A stretch of 64,000 nt of DNA from Sphingobium faniae (GTDB lineage: Bacteria; Pseudomonadota; Alphaproteobacteria; Sphingomonadales; Sphingomonadaceae). Below are positions 38,384-48,120 of this stretch, piece after piece. Position 1 is the first letter of the stretch. Every line of letters starts with the position of its first letter. The translations under genes were made by a program, and so were the position numbers. The DNA lies in assembly GCA_900100475.1 (NCBI GenBank), contig FMTU01000014.1:1-64000 (forward strand), read 5' to 3'. A model generated the notes under the pieces. That model made no database searches. It saw only the letters and a list, made by a program, of their open reading frames with translations, and had not been told where the DNA came from.

Positions 38384-38431
38384 GGAGTACCCCCTGAAGG
38401 CGTTGACTTATCGAGCGCCCCCTACGAATAA

Positions 38432-38446
38432 TGCGAGTGATTTGCA
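38432..38446. promoter_or_regulatory. Fur-like box upstream of the siderophore receptor
   Basis: TGCGAGTGATTTGCA resembles the alphaproteobacterial Fur consensus TGCAA-type palindromes (TGC outer arms, AT-rich centre). It lies 49 bases upstream of the receptor start, where iron repression would be expected. Confidence 0.5.
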
Positions 38447-39072
38447 ATAGCTGTCCAGGAACGGCTAAAAAAGTGGTGTGTGCGGCCTTCAAGAAGCGGA
38501 ACCATTCCAGCATGTTTGAGGGTATGCGAGGAGGATCGCGCCAGGTGCTGGCTGGGTGCTACAACCACACCCGGTGACGCGGACGCGCCACCCTCGTCGT
38601 CCGGCAAGCGCTCCCAAGCTTCGGCCAATGCAGGCTGACACGGCCGACCAGAGGCAACGCCTGACCCTGCAGTAGCTATGGCGTCCACGGGCGACCGGCA
38701 GTTACGGTCTGTCTGTTGATCGATTATCGCCACGCTCAGCGCCTTCACCGAAATTTTGCGCCCGAACGGCCGTCCGCAGTCGACGGATGGGCCATACGAC
38801 AGAATTCGATCCATGACAGCAGGAAAGGGGCGGCTCGATCGTGCCTTTTACCCTTAGCCTGCCCGGCCGTTGCATGCCCCGATATGCAGTATGCCTGAAC
38901 GACAAACGTAGGTCCGCGCTGTTGTCCAACGGAGCGCATGAGCTGGCGAGATACCGCATGGCCGCAGCGGCGCTCCAAGTGGAAACCGGCGGATTACTGC
39001 GCCTTCCACGAGCTGGGGATTACCTTTTTCCGGGCGTTGAACCTTGACTCGATCCAGCTACAGGCAGAAAAT
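38447..39072. other. Stretch without a supported gene
   Basis: About 625 bases between the receptor promoter and the small secreted-protein gene. Open frames occur on both strands (for example 38841-39047 and 38745-38978) but none shows a domain, signal peptide or good ribosome site. The promoter for 39073 should be in the last 100 bases. Confidence 0.35.
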
Positions 39073-39441
39073 ATGAGAATGAGACGAGCGCATAAATTAG
39101 CGCTGATCTTAGGCGTCCTACTCGGCCTGTTCGGACAGATAGTCACAGTTGCCGCAAGTCCTGTTGTGGCAACCGCCATAAGCGCAGCGGCGCCAGAGAC
39201 GATGCCCATGGATTGTGTCGGGATGATGCAAGGCGACGGCGAGAAATCGCTACCCTGCCAGCAGATGACGCTCGCTTGCCTGGCAGGGATGGGCTGTTTT
39301 CCCCTATTTGCGGTCAATAGCCGGTCGCCCTCCGTGACGGAAATGGTGAGCGCGGATCTGCTTCTCATCTCGCCATCTTATTCGGAGCTACAGGGACGAT
39401 CGTCCCAGCCCGAACAGCATCCGCCCAACACCTCGGCCTGA
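39073..39441 (+). CDS. Small secreted Cys/Met-motif protein (copy 1)
   Basis: A 122-aa protein of no named family I know. Signal peptide ALILGVLLGLFGQIVTVAAS, then a motif with metal-binding potential: MPMDCVGMMQ ... SLPCQQMTLACLAGMGC (four cysteines, several methionines), and a variable tail. The protein at 46681-47040 shares the motif (MDADCMAMM ... KPCKGLTLDCIAAMGC). An upstream ATG at 38938 would bury the signal peptide. Location beside Cus efflux genes suggests periplasmic copper or silver binding; this is inference. Confidence 0.7.
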   Translation: MRMRRAHKLALILGVLLGLFGQIVTVAASPVVATAISAAAPETMPMDCVGMMQGDGEKSLPCQQMTLACLAGMGCFPLFAVNSRSPSVTEMVSADLLLISPSYSELQGRSSQPEQHPPNTSA

Positions 39442-39542
39442 CTTCGCCGGGCAAACCCTCCCAAGTGCTGGACAGCGCCGGGCGCTGCCCACCCCTTCGG
39501 GGCCGGTTTGCCCAGGGCACTTTTAGTCCAAGGAGAGGAATC

Positions 39543-39884
39543 ATGAAGACCTTGATATTCGGCGTTTCGGCGGCCGTATTCACGCTGGTCGCCGCCGCCC
39601 CGGTTCCGGCATTGGCACAGGCAGATGTTGAGAAACCGGCCGCCAGCAAATGCGTGTGGCAATCCCAGTCTCAACCTGGTCCGCGCGCGCCGCTGCGTGC
39701 ACCGGTCTGCAAGAAAGCTGATGACCAACGTGAGCAGAGGACAGGCAAAGGCGAACCGGAATGCGATCCGGCCTATACCGGCACGACCGGCCGTTATGTG
39801 TGGCGGTCGCGGCCGCAATATGGTCCGCGTGCGCCGCTCCAGGCACCGGTCCGGGTTTGGATCGACGGGCGCGATGTCTGCTGA
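39543..39884 (+). CDS. Small secreted protein with PQYGPRAP repeats (copy 1)
   Basis: A 113-aa protein: ATG 39543 after AAGGAGAGGAATC, signal peptide (FGVSAAVFTLVAAAPVPALA), and two internal repeats, CVWQSQSQPGPRAPLRAPVC and YVWRSRPQYGPRAPLQAPVR. Four or five cysteines remain in the mature part. The protein at 46322-46600 carries the same signature (SVPQYGPRATGPAQKRVWV). I know no function for this motif. It follows the Cys/Met protein, as does the second copy. Confidence 0.72.
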   Translation: MKTLIFGVSAAVFTLVAAAPVPALAQADVEKPAASKCVWQSQSQPGPRAPLRAPVCKKADDQREQRTGKGEPECDPAYTGTTGRYVWRSRPQYGPRAPLQAPVRVWIDGRDVC

Positions 39885-39945
39885 CGCTTGTCGGGGTTCT
39901 TCGGGAGGCGCTTCCTTGGCTCCTCCCGAAGCCCTCTGCGATAGT

Positions 39946-40344
39946 CTACTGTCTGTTGATGGCCATCACCTCGCCAGCCCCGTCCTTAAGCACGAGATCA
40001 AAGGCAACCTTGTCGCCTACCTTGACGCTGTCGAGCAGTTCGGGCTTGGCCTTGAAGGCCATGGTCATGGCCGGCCAGTTGGCCTCGGGAATTGGGCCGT
40101 GGTCGAGGGTGACGGTGCCAGCGGCCTTGTCGATCGCCGTCACCGTACCATTGCCCTTCGCCATCTTGGCGGCGCCTTGCGCAGGCATGTTCATATTGCC
40201 CATGTCACCCGCCATCGCATCGCTTTCGGCGGCCTCGGGGGCCGCCGTATTTGTGGCCGCCGCCTCGTTGGTTTCTGTCTTGGAGCCGCAGGCGGCGAGA
40301 GCCGCGGTAAGGGCAAGGACGGTCAGTGCATGCAATTTCATCAT
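39946..40344 (-). CDS. cusF: CusF-like periplasmic copper/silver chaperone, lipoprotein
   Basis: A 132-aa protein with a lipobox (LAACGS), a Met/Asp-rich linker ([11 protein letters not shown]) and a CusF domain: [20 protein letters not shown] then [12 protein letters not shown]. His, Trp and two Met of the Cu(I)/Ag(I) site are present. CusF hands metal to CusB/CusA. Start overlaps the cusA stop by four bases; last gene of the efflux operon. Confidence 0.92.
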   Translation of the reverse strand: MMKLHALTVLALTAALAACGSKTETNEAAATNTAAPEAAESDAMAGDMGNMNMPAQGAAKMAKGNGTVTAIDKAAGTVTLDHGPIPEANWPAMTMAFKAKPELLDSVKVGDKVAFDLVLKDGAGEVMAINRQ

Positions 40345-43300
40345 AGACTCCTTTCATGGTGCTTCATTGGGATTGAGCGTTGAACGGATCGTCGCCTCAG
40401 AAGCAGGTAGGCGGCGGGAATAACGAACATGGAGAGAAGCGGCGCGGTCAGCATGCCGCCGACCATGGGCGCGGCGATCCGGCGCATGATTTCCGAGCCT
40501 GCCCCGGACCCGACGAGAATCGGCAGGAGGCCGGCGATGATGACGGCAACCGTCATCGCTTTGGGCCGGACCCTGAGCAGCGCGCCTTCGCGGACCGCCT
40601 CGGTGATGTCCTCCCGCGAGGGCGTCTCGCCGCGTGCCTGGAGGGCATGCTTGAGGTAGATCAGCATCACCACGCCGAACTCGGCCGCGACGCCGGCAAG
40701 GGCGATGAAGCCGACGCCGGTTGCGACCGATTGGTGGTAGCCGAGCAGGTAGAGGATCCAGAAACCGCCGGTGAGCGCGAAGGGCAGTGTGCCCATGATA
40801 AGCACTGCCTCATCGAGCCGCCGGAAAATGAGGTAGAGCAGCAGGAAGATGATCGCGAGCGTGGCGGGCACGACGATCTTCAACCGGTCGAGCGCGCGCG
40901 CGAGGTATTCGAACTGACCGGAATAGGCGAGGCTGACGCCAGGCGAGAGCTTGACCTCGCGCGCCACCGCCGTCTGCAGGTCCTCGACGACCGAGGCGAG
41001 ATCGCGTCCCCGGACGTCGATATAGACCCAGGTCGATGGTCGCCCATTCTCGGTCTTCAGCATGGGCGGTCCATCGCTGATCGCGATCTGGGCGACGCTG
41101 CCCAGCGTAATCTGCTGGCCGGAAGGAGTAAGCAGAGGAAGAGCGCGAAGCGCGTCCGGACTGTCGCGCAGCTCGCGCGGGTAGCGGACATTGATGGGAT
41201 AGCGCGCCAGCCCCTCAACGGTCTGGCTGACATTCTCCCCGCCGATCGCACCGGAGACAATCGCCTGGACATCGGCGATGGTGAGGCCGTAGCGCGCCGC
41301 CGCCATCCGATCGATCCGCACATCGACATAGCGCCCGCCGGTCAGCCGCTCGGCGAGCGCGGAACTGACGCCAGGCACCCCCTTTGCGACCCGTTCCACC
41401 TCCCGCGCGATATGGTCGATAGCGGCAAGATCCGAGCCTGAGACCTTGACACCGATCGGGCTCTTGATGCCGGTCGCCAGCATGTCGATCCGGTTGCGGA
41501 TGGGAGGCACCCAGATATTGGCGAGGCCCGGCACCTTCACGGTGCGGTCAAGTTCCTCGACCAGCTTGTCGGGGGTCATGCCCGGCCGCCATTGCTCGCG
41601 CGGTTTGAAGCGGATCGTCGTCTCGAACATTTCGAGCGGGGCGGGGTCGGTGGCGCTTTCCGCACGCCCCGCTTTCCCGAACACGCTCTGCACCTCGGGC
41701 ACCGCCTTGATCATGCGATCGGTCTGCTGGAGGAGGTCCGATGCCTTGGCGGCCGACAGGCCGGGCAGGGCAGAGGGCATGTAGAGGAGATCACCCTCGT
41801 TCATCGCCGGCAGGAACTCGCCACCGAGCCGCGACAAGGGCCAGGCGGTCGTCAGGAAGACCATTCCCGCCAGGACGAGGGTCGCCTTGGGCCGCTTCAG
41901 CACCCAGTCGATGGCGGGGCGATAGGCCCTCGTCAGCGCGCGATTGACCGGATTGGCCTGCTCGGAGGGGATTTTGCCTCGGATCAGCCAGCCCATCAGC
42001 ACCGGCACGAGCGTCACGGAGAGGATCGCCGCGGCCGCCATGGTGTAGGTCTTGGTGAAAGCCAGTGGCGCGAAGAGACGACCTTCCTGCGCCTCAAGCG
42101 TGAAAACCGGGACGAAGGACAAGGTGATGATGAGGAGCGAGAAGAAGAGCGCGGGCCCGACTTCGCGAGCCGCATCGGTGATCACCGTCCACCGCGCAGG
42201 CCCGGCCAGCTCCTCGCCCGGATGATCATGCTCCCATTGCTCGATCCGCTTGTGGGCGTTCTCGATCATCACGATCGCGGCATCGACCATCGCGCCGATC
42301 GCGATCGCAATTCCGCCCAGGGACATGATGTTGGCGTTAACGCCCTGCAGGTGCATCACGATGAAGGCGGCCAGGACGCCGAGCGGCAGCGTGACGATCG
42401 CGACCAGCGCCGAGCGCACATGCCACAGGAACAGGGCGCAGACGATCGCGACAACGACGAACTCCTCCACGAGCTGGTGCGTGAGGTTCTCGATCGCGGC
42501 ATCGATGAGCTGCGACCGGTCATAGGTGGGCACGATCGCGACGCCGCGGGGAAGGCTCTTCTTCAGGACCTCGAGCTTATCGCGCACCGCCTGGATGGTG
42601 GCGCGTGCGTCCGCTCCCGAGCGCAGGATGACGACCCCGCCCGCCACTTCGCCGTCGCCGTCGAGCTCGGCGATGCCACGGCGCATTTCGGGGCCAAGCT
42701 GGATGGTCGCGACGTCACCGAGCGTCACCGGCACGCCGCCCGCCGCAGTGCGCAGCCGTATGGCGCGGAAGTCGTCGAGTGTTTGCAGATAGCCCGAAGC
42801 GCGCACCATATATTCGGCCTCGCCGAGTTCGAGGACCGATCCACCGGTTTCCTGGTTCGCTTGGCTGATCGCAGTGACGGCCTGCGCGTGGGTGATGCCG
42901 TAACCGGCGAGTTTCACCGGATCGAGCACGACCTGATATTGCTTGACCATGCCGCCGATGCTGGCGACCTCGGCCACGCCCGGCAGGCTCTTGAGCTCAT
43001 AGCGGAGGAACCAGTCCTGCAGCGACCGCAGCTGGGCGAGGTCGTGGCCGCCGGTGCGATCGACTAGCGCATATTGATAGACCCAGCCCACGCCAGTCGC
43101 GTCGGGGCCGATCGCGCTGCGCGCGGTGTCGGGCAGGCGGCCCTGCACCTGATTGAGATATTCGAGAACGCGCGAACGTGCCCAATAAAGGTCTGTGCCA
43201 TCCTCGAAGATGACGTAGACGAAGCTGTCCCCGAAGAAGGAATAGCCGCGCACGTTCTTCGCGCCCGGCACCGAAAGCATTGTCGTTGCAAGCGGATAGG

Positions 43301-43496
43301 TAATCTGGTTCTCGACGATCTGCGGGGCCTGGCCCGGATAGCTCGTGCGGATGATGACTTGTGTGTCGGAAAGGTCGGGCAGGGCGTCGATCGGCGTGCT
43401 GCGCAGCGCGAGCAGTCCGCCCAGGACAAGCGCCAGCGCCCCGAGCACCACGAACAGCCGGTTGTTGGCCGACCAATCAATGAGCCGACCGATCAT
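40341..43496 (-). CDS. cusA: CusA-type Cu(I)/Ag(I) RND efflux pump
   Basis: A 1051-aa heavy-metal RND transporter, full length. Three methionines of the CusA metal relay are in matching contexts: [19 protein letters not shown] and [10 protein letters not shown]. Also seen: [20 protein letters not shown], the proton-relay helix [20 protein letters not shown] and final helices. These methionines favour monovalent copper/silver over the divalent Czc type. It exports metal from periplasm or cytoplasm through CusB and CusC. Overlaps of four bases on both sides indicate tight translational coupling. Confidence 0.95.
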   Translation of the reverse strand: MIGRLIDWSANNRLFVVLGALALVLGGLLALRSTPIDALPDLSDTQVIIRTSYPGQAPQIVENQITYPLATTMLSVPGAKNVRGYSFFGDSFVYVIFEDGTDLYWARSRVLEYLNQVQGRLPDTARSAIGPDATGVGWVYQYALVDRTGGHDLAQLRSLQDWFLRYELKSLPGVAEVASIGGMVKQYQVVLDPVKLAGYGITHAQAVTAISQANQETGGSVLELGEAEYMVRASGYLQTLDDFRAIRLRTAAGGVPVTLGDVATIQLGPEMRRGIAELDGDGEVAGGVVILRSGADARATIQAVRDKLEVLKKSLPRGVAIVPTYDRSQLIDAAIENLTHQLVEEFVVVAIVCALFLWHVRSALVAIVTLPLGVLAAFIVMHLQGVNANIMSLGGIAIAIGAMVDAAIVMIENAHKRIEQWEHDHPGEELAGPARWTVITDAAREVGPALFFSLLIITLSFVPVFTLEAQEGRLFAPLAFTKTYTMAAAAILSVTLVPVLMGWLIRGKIPSEQANPVNRALTRAYRPAIDWVLKRPKATLVLAGMVFLTTAWPLSRLGGEFLPAMNEGDLLYMPSALPGLSAAKASDLLQQTDRMIKAVPEVQSVFGKAGRAESATDPAPLEMFETTIRFKPREQWRPGMTPDKLVEELDRTVKVPGLANIWVPPIRNRIDMLATGIKSPIGVKVSGSDLAAIDHIAREVERVAKGVPGVSSALAERLTGGRYVDVRIDRMAAARYGLTIADVQAIVSGAIGGENVSQTVEGLARYPINVRYPRELRDSPDALRALPLLTPSGQQITLGSVAQIAISDGPPMLKTENGRPSTWVYIDVRGRDLASVVEDLQTAVAREVKLSPGVSLAYSGQFEYLARALDRLKIVVPATLAIIFLLLYLIFRRLDEAVLIMGTLPFALTGGFWILYLLGYHQSVATGVGFIALAGVAAEFGVVMLIYLKHALQARGETPSREDITEAVREGALLRVRPKAMTVAVIIAGLLPILVGSGAGSEIMRRIAAPMVGGMLTAPLLSMFVIPAAYLLLRRRSVQRSIPMKHHERSL

Positions 43497-44965
43497 CGGG
43501 CGGCCTCGCGGCTCAGCGTGCGGACGACGGGGCCGTCCGCCGCCTGGTCAAAGCCGAAGACGACGCGATCGCCTTTCTTGAAGCTGCGGGCGAGTGCGGG
43601 TGTGCTTAGCCTGAACGTCATCGTCATCGCGGGCCATTTGAGCGCGGGGACCGCCTCGTGGCTGAGGGTTATCCGGTCGCCCGCAATGCTCTCGATCCGG
43701 CCGCTCGTGTGATAGGCGCCGCTCGCAGGTGTTTCTGCACGCGGCGCGCGGGTTGCCCCACTGATCGGACGCGCCTCGATGCCCAAGAGGCTGGCTTCGG
43801 AGTCGATCAGGAACTGGCCCGAGGCAACGACCTTCTCCCCCTCGGCAAGTCCGGCGAGGATTTCGGTCTGGCCTCCGGCCTCGGCGCCGGTTTGCACCTC
43901 GGCAGGCCGATAGCGCCCTTGCGGCAGGGCGAGCATGACGAGCGCGCGCTTGCCCGTCCGGATCACCGCCTCGGAAGGAACCAGCAATGCCGGTCGGGCA
44001 GCGCCGCCGAGATCGACCGAAGCGAACATGCCGGGGCGCAGACGCCCGGCACGGTTGGGAAGTTCGATGCGCACGGTGAGGGTCCGGCTTTCGGCGGCGA
44101 CGCTCGGCAGGATCGCCGCGATGCGCCCGGTGAAACGCTCGCCCGGATAGGCGGCGAGGGTCGCGGTCGCGCTCTGGCCGGGCTTGAGCTGGCCGGCCAT
44201 CGCCTCTGGCACGGCGGCATTCAGCCACACCGTGCCGAGACCATTCACCTCGGCGAGCGTCTGACCGCTCGCGACAGTCATCCCGGCCCTGACGCCCAGC
44301 GTCTTGATCGTGCCGCCGGTCGGTGTCGAAATCGTCACCACATTATGCGGCCGCCCGCTCCGCTCAACCGCAGCGACCGTTCCCTGGGGCATGCCAAGCA
44401 GCAAGAGGCGCTGCCGCGCGGCGTGGCTGAGATCTGCATCGCCGATCCGGCGTACCGCCAGATATTCCGCCTGTGCACCCGCCCATTCCGGCACCAGGAT
44501 ATCGGCGAGCGGTGCGCCCTTGCCAATCACATCGCCCGGCGCACGCGCGTAGACACGCTGGACGAAGCCCCCGGTCCGCGCCTGAACGACGGCGACATCG
44601 CGCTCGTTGAACTCGATCGTACCGGTCGCCGTGAGGCTCGAGCCCAGCGCCCCGGTCCGCGCCTCCGCGATGCGCAGGCCGAGTGATTGTGCACGCGCAG
44701 GATCTATCGTTACCCCGGTCTCGCCGCTCGCCGCCTCGTCGGCATATTTGGGGACAAGCTCCATATCCATGAACGGCGACTTGCCCGGCTTGTCGAAATG
44801 CTGGCTCGGCACCATCGGATCGTACCAGTAGAGGATCTTCCGGCCTGTCTCTGCCATCCGGGGTGTTGCATCGTCATGGCGAAGAGTAGCGATGCCATAG
44901 CCTGCGCCGCCCGCGACCACCGCAAGGATGGCGGCGGCAAGACCGAGCTTCCTGTCAAAATTCAT
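43493..44965 (-). CDS. cusB: CusB-type periplasmic adaptor with C-terminal CusF-like domain
   Basis: A 490-aa membrane-fusion protein. N-terminal anchor, then the methionine metal-binding segment [20 protein letters not shown], lipoyl/barrel-sandwich parts ([19 protein letters not shown]), beta-barrel, and an added CusF-like end ([32 protein letters not shown]). It links CusA to the outer-membrane channel and accepts metal from CusF. The fused domain gives two chaperone sites in the operon. Confidence 0.94.
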   Translation of the reverse strand: MNFDRKLGLAAAILAVVAGGAGYGIATLRHDDATPRMAETGRKILYWYDPMVPSQHFDKPGKSPFMDMELVPKYADEAASGETGVTIDPARAQSLGLRIAEARTGALGSSLTATGTIEFNERDVAVVQARTGGFVQRVYARAPGDVIGKGAPLADILVPEWAGAQAEYLAVRRIGDADLSHAARQRLLLLGMPQGTVAAVERSGRPHNVVTISTPTGGTIKTLGVRAGMTVASGQTLAEVNGLGTVWLNAAVPEAMAGQLKPGQSATATLAAYPGERFTGRIAAILPSVAAESRTLTVRIELPNRAGRLRPGMFASVDLGGAARPALLVPSEAVIRTGKRALVMLALPQGRYRPAEVQTGAEAGGQTEILAGLAEGEKVVASGQFLIDSEASLLGIEARPISGATRAPRAETPASGAYHTSGRIESIAGDRITLSHEAVPALKWPAMTMTFRLSTPALARSFKKGDRVVFGFDQAADGPVVRTLSREAAR

Positions 44966-46188
44966 CAGCGATCGCTCCCATAGCTCAGAACAAGACGCGC
45001 GCCGTCACGCGCCACCAGCGCCTCGCGGTCGAGCGTTTCGATTTCGGTGTTAGCCAGCATGGTCTGGGCCTGGATCACGTCGAGCAGTCCGGCGCGGCCC
45101 GCCGAATAGCTGGCGGTTTCCAGATCGGCCTTCTGTTGCGCGAGCGGCAGCAGGGCGTCATGAGACCGCATCCACTGCTCATGATGCATGACATGATCGG
45201 CAAGCCCGGCTTCGAGATCGGCTGCCAGCGCGCGCCGCATGTCTTCCTGCTCGGCCAGCGCCGCACTCGCGCTCGCGCTGCTGGCCGCGATCATTGGGTC
45301 CTGCCGTTTGCCCGCAAACAGTGGCAGGCTGATCGTGACGCCCGCCGACACCATGTCGCCATAGCGGTCTGCGCGGCGCTGGTAGGCGACGTCGAAACTC
45401 CAGTCCGGCCGTTTCGCGGCGCGTGCCGCCGTTACATCTGCGTCGGCCTGCCGTGATCGCGCCATCGCTGCGTTCAGATCAGGATGCTGGCCGACCGCCT
45501 CGCGCAAGGCGGACGGATTGATCGCGAAATCGGGGACAGTGCCAGTGACCTCCGGGTTCGCATCGCCCGTCCAACGGGCGAGCATCGAGCGGGCGCGTGC
45601 GGCATCGGCCGCGACTTCGCTTCTCTTGTCCTCAAGCGCGGCGATTGCCTGGCGGACATCGAGCGTTTGCGCAGGCCGTGCCGAACCCGACGCCACGCTC
45701 GAACGCGCGGCGACCGCAAGGCCATTCTGCCGCGCAATGACGACGTCGATCGCTGCAAGCCGCCGCTCGGCATAGTAGAGGTCGATCCAGGCGAGCGCGG
45801 TCGCCACCCTGACGCGACGGGCTTCGGCGACGCCATTGGCCTCGGCTGTCGCGATGTCGGCCAGAGCGCGGCCTTGCTGGGCATGGCGCTTGGCGGCATT
45901 GGGCACATCTTGGCTGATCCCCACTCGCGCCATCGTCATGCTGTCGCCGGCATAGGTGAAGGCGGGTGGACCCGAGACGGGGAAATTGTCGAGACCGACG
46001 CCAAGTCTGGGGTCGGGAAGCCGGCCGGCGGCGATGGCGGCCGATCGGCGCGCCTCGATATCGAGGCCGCGGGCCTGGACTGACGGCGCGGTCTCCGCCC
46101 TGGAAAGGGCGTCCTCGAAGGTCAGCGGCTGCGCGAACGCAAGGCCCGGCATTGCGGCGGACAGCAGCGCAACGAACACATAGCGCAT
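44965..46188 (-). CDS. cusC: CusC/TolC-family outer-membrane efflux channel
   Basis: A 407-aa OEP-family protein: signal peptide (YVFVALLSAAMPGLAFA), then long helical repeats (LTFEDALSRAETAPSVQARG, GVAEARRVRVATALAWIDLY, DVIQAQTMLANTEIETLDRE). ATG 46188 has GGGAG upstream; the frame extends to 46353 but that part is not coding-like. It forms the exit duct of the Cus pump. First of the four tightly overlapping efflux genes. Confidence 0.92.
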   Translation of the reverse strand: MRYVFVALLSAAMPGLAFAQPLTFEDALSRAETAPSVQARGLDIEARRSAAIAAGRLPDPRLGVGLDNFPVSGPPAFTYAGDSMTMARVGISQDVPNAAKRHAQQGRALADIATAEANGVAEARRVRVATALAWIDLYYAERRLAAIDVVIARQNGLAVAARSSVASGSARPAQTLDVRQAIAALEDKRSEVAADAARARSMLARWTGDANPEVTGTVPDFAINPSALREAVGQHPDLNAAMARSRQADADVTAARAAKRPDWSFDVAYQRRADRYGDMVSAGVTISLPLFAGKRQDPMIAASSASASAALAEQEDMRRALAADLEAGLADHVMHHEQWMRSHDALLPLAQQKADLETASYSAGRAGLLDVIQAQTMLANTEIETLDREALVARDGARLVLSYGSDR

Positions 46189-46321
46189 GGAAAACTCCCG
46201 ATGGATAGATCGGAGCGGCGCGGGGCAGGATTGCGGGCATATGGGTGGAGACGAAACGGGGGGCGTTCCGCCGCCACCGCCAGCCCGGCAATGATACGAC
46301 CCGAAGGTGCCGGGGCTGATC

Positions 46322-46600
46322 TTAGCCGGCCGATGGCATGGAATGCCCATCATGCATGGGCTTCATGCAATCAGCGGCATTCGTCTTCATCATGTCGCAC
46401 GCACAGTTCGCCATCTGTGCCTGATCGGGCACCCACACGCGCTTCTGCGCAGGGCCAGTGGCCCGCGGGCCATATTGAGGCACCGACCGCCCCTCCCAAT
46501 GTCCCTGGGGCGTGGTCTGGCTGTTATCGGCCGCCCATGCAGGTGCGGTGAGGCTGAGGGCCGCAAGGAGAGCGGCCGAAAGCATCTTCATGGTCATCAC
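46322..46600 (-). CDS. Small secreted protein with PQYGPRA motif (copy 2)
   Basis: A 92-aa protein: signal peptide (LSAALLAALSLTAPAWA), the motif GRSVPQYGPRATGPAQKRVW, then a Met/His/Cys-rich tail (CACDMMKTNAADCMKPMHDG). GTG 46600 or ATG 46597 may start it, behind AAAGGA. It shares the motif with 39543-39884 and stands in the same order after a Cys/Met-motif protein. The tail is suited to bind Cu(I). Confidence 0.72.
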   Translation of the reverse strand: MMTMKMLSAALLAALSLTAPAWAADNSQTTPQGHWEGRSVPQYGPRATGPAQKRVWVPDQAQMANCACDMMKTNAADCMKPMHDGHSMPSAG

Positions 46601-46680
46601 GAATATCCTTTGACTGAATGGAAGATGATCGCTGGGTCGGGCGCGACACTGCCGCGCGCCGAACAGACGCGATCGCTCAA

Positions 46681-47040
46681 TCAGCCAAGGTTCATGGGAG
46701 GGTCAGGATCGGGGGCGAAGCTCTTGCCCGCGAGCACGGTCGTCGCGGACCAGAAATTCAGCTTGCCGTGAATATGAGACACGGCAAGGCTTCCAGTAAG
46801 ATCGGCGGCCATCAACGGCACCACACACCCCATGGCAGCGATGCAGTCGAGGGTGAGCCCCTTGCATGGCTTTTCCTTTGGCGCCGGCTGCTGCTCGGCC
46901 ATCATGGCCATGCAATCGGCGTCCATCGCCATTGTCGTGGCCGGCGTGGTCGCAGTAACGCTACGCGCATAGGCCAATTCAGCTCCGAAGAGGCCGGTTA
47001 GGGCTCCGAGCAGGAGCAGCGAGGCGAGGAAGCGTTTCAC
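46681..47040 (-). CDS. Small secreted Cys/Met-motif protein (copy 2)
   Basis: A 119-aa protein: signal peptide (FLASLLLLGALTGLFGAELA), then MAMDADCMAMMAEQQ and EKPCKGLTLDCIAAMGCVVP, closely matching the motif in 39073-39441, then a tail ending DPDPPMNLG. Together with the next gene it forms the second copy of a two-gene cassette, here probably the head of the cus operon transcript. Metal binding is inferred. Confidence 0.72.
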   Translation of the reverse strand: MKRFLASLLLLGALTGLFGAELAYARSVTATTPATTMAMDADCMAMMAEQQPAPKEKPCKGLTLDCIAAMGCVVPLMAADLTGSLAVSHIHGKLNFWSATTVLAGKSFAPDPDPPMNLG

Positions 47041-47566
47041 CAGCTTCCTTGTCTACCGCAATGGCTTCAAAGATCCAAATAGAGTTTCGGCACCCGATCG
47101 TCCAACCGCCTGAAAAGGGCGGGAGGTAGACGACCCCTTGGTGGAGTGTGGATCGGTGACGCCGCTTAAAGGGCGTGTACCAATTCAGGTTCGGCCGCCT
47201 CTCGAGGGGACAGGCGGCAATCAGCTTGTTCCCAAATTCGCTTCCGCAAGGGCCGTCGCAGGCCTCTGCTGCTGCGATCGTTCCAGCCGCAAACGAGGGA
47301 ATATGTGACTTCGCGCGTATATCTATCCATGGAGATTAAAGGGAAGGCTTTGCCTGTATGCGGAAGCGGCAGAGACATCTCATTGGCGTGCTTCGGGTGC
47401 GTACAGGGCCAAGCTGTCCGTCCGCGCAGGTCGGTCGCCGAGCAACCCGCACCACTTGGTGGGCGCGTCTGATCGCGTCCATCGCTACCGCTATTCAGGG
47501 CCGGGTCGGCGGTTTGTTCATGCCTGACGGCCCTGACCATTTGGCATTCTAGATAAGGACAACTAT
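47041..47566. other. Stretch without a supported gene
   Basis: About 525 bases between two divergently read genes (46681-47040 minus, 47567 plus). It should hold promoters for the cus operon side and the DUF411 gene. A minus-strand frame (47166-47540) and small plus-strand frames show no domain or signal peptide. Confidence 0.4.
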
Positions 47567-48061
47567 ATGGCTAGCCTGCTTTTAACCCGTCGCCACTTTG
47601 TGGGGAGCGTACGCGCGTTAGGACTTGTCGCGGTGATGGGCGGGCTGGTCGGCGCGTGCAGCGCAGCCGCGGCGAAACCGGTGCCAATTATTGTCCACAA
47701 GGATCCAAACTGCGGTTGTTGCACGGCTTGGGCCGAACGGATGGAATTAACAGGAGACTTCACGGTCACGCTTGTCGATGCGGCGGACATGGCCGCCGTC
47801 AAAACGCGTCTGCGGGTGCCACTTGAGCTTGCATCGTGCCACACCACAGAGGTTGCGGGATATGTCATCGAAGGACATGTGCCAGCGGCGGATATTTCGC
47901 GGCTCCTGCTCGAGAAGCCGTCTGACATAATAGGATTGGCGGTTCCTGGAATGCCGGCCGGTTCACCGGGGATGGAAACACCGGACGGGCATCGCGATGC
48001 CTATGAGGTGATCGCGTTCACCACCGGTGGCCGCCAAAGATTGTTTGCGCGGCACCGCTGA
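47567..48061 (+). CDS. DUF411 metal-binding protein
   Basis: A 164-aa exported protein of family DUF411, often encoded in copper and other metal resistance loci. N-terminal signal with a cysteine (GLVGACSAAAA, a possible lipobox), metal-site cysteines in HKDPNCGCCTAWAE and ELASCHTTEV, and the hallmark GMPAGSPGMET. Thioredoxin-like fold expected; biochemical role unclear. It is convergent with copB across a hairpin terminator. A second DUF411 gene is at 53661-54113. Confidence 0.92.
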   Translation: MASLLLTRRHFVGSVRALGLVAVMGGLVGACSAAAAKPVPIIVHKDPNCGCCTAWAERMELTGDFTVTLVDAADMAAVKTRLRVPLELASCHTTEVAGYVIEGHVPAADISRLLLEKPSDIIGLAVPGMPAGSPGMETPDGHRDAYEVIAFTTGGRQRLFARHR

Positions 48062-48089
48062 AACACCGCTTTACGATCTTACGGAAAAA

Positions 48090-48112
48090 GGGGGGAACCG
48101 CGAGGTTCCCCC
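48090..48112. terminator. Rho-independent terminator between DUF411 and copB
   Basis: GGGGGAACC (48091-48099), GCGA tetraloop, GGTTCCCCC (48104-48112). On the minus strand it is followed by CTTTTTCC, so it terminates the copAB transcript; it may also stop the convergent DUF411 transcript. Confidence 0.9.
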
Positions 48113-48120
48113 GGTTGGTC

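Noticed and set aside
41592..43067. 491-codon plus-strand frame
   Set aside because: Antisense to cusA, very rich in Arg/His/Asp/Gln as expected for a reverse-frame shadow.
47166..47540. 124-codon minus-strand frame before the DUF411 gene
   Set aside because: No signal peptide or domain, poor start; treated as promoter region.
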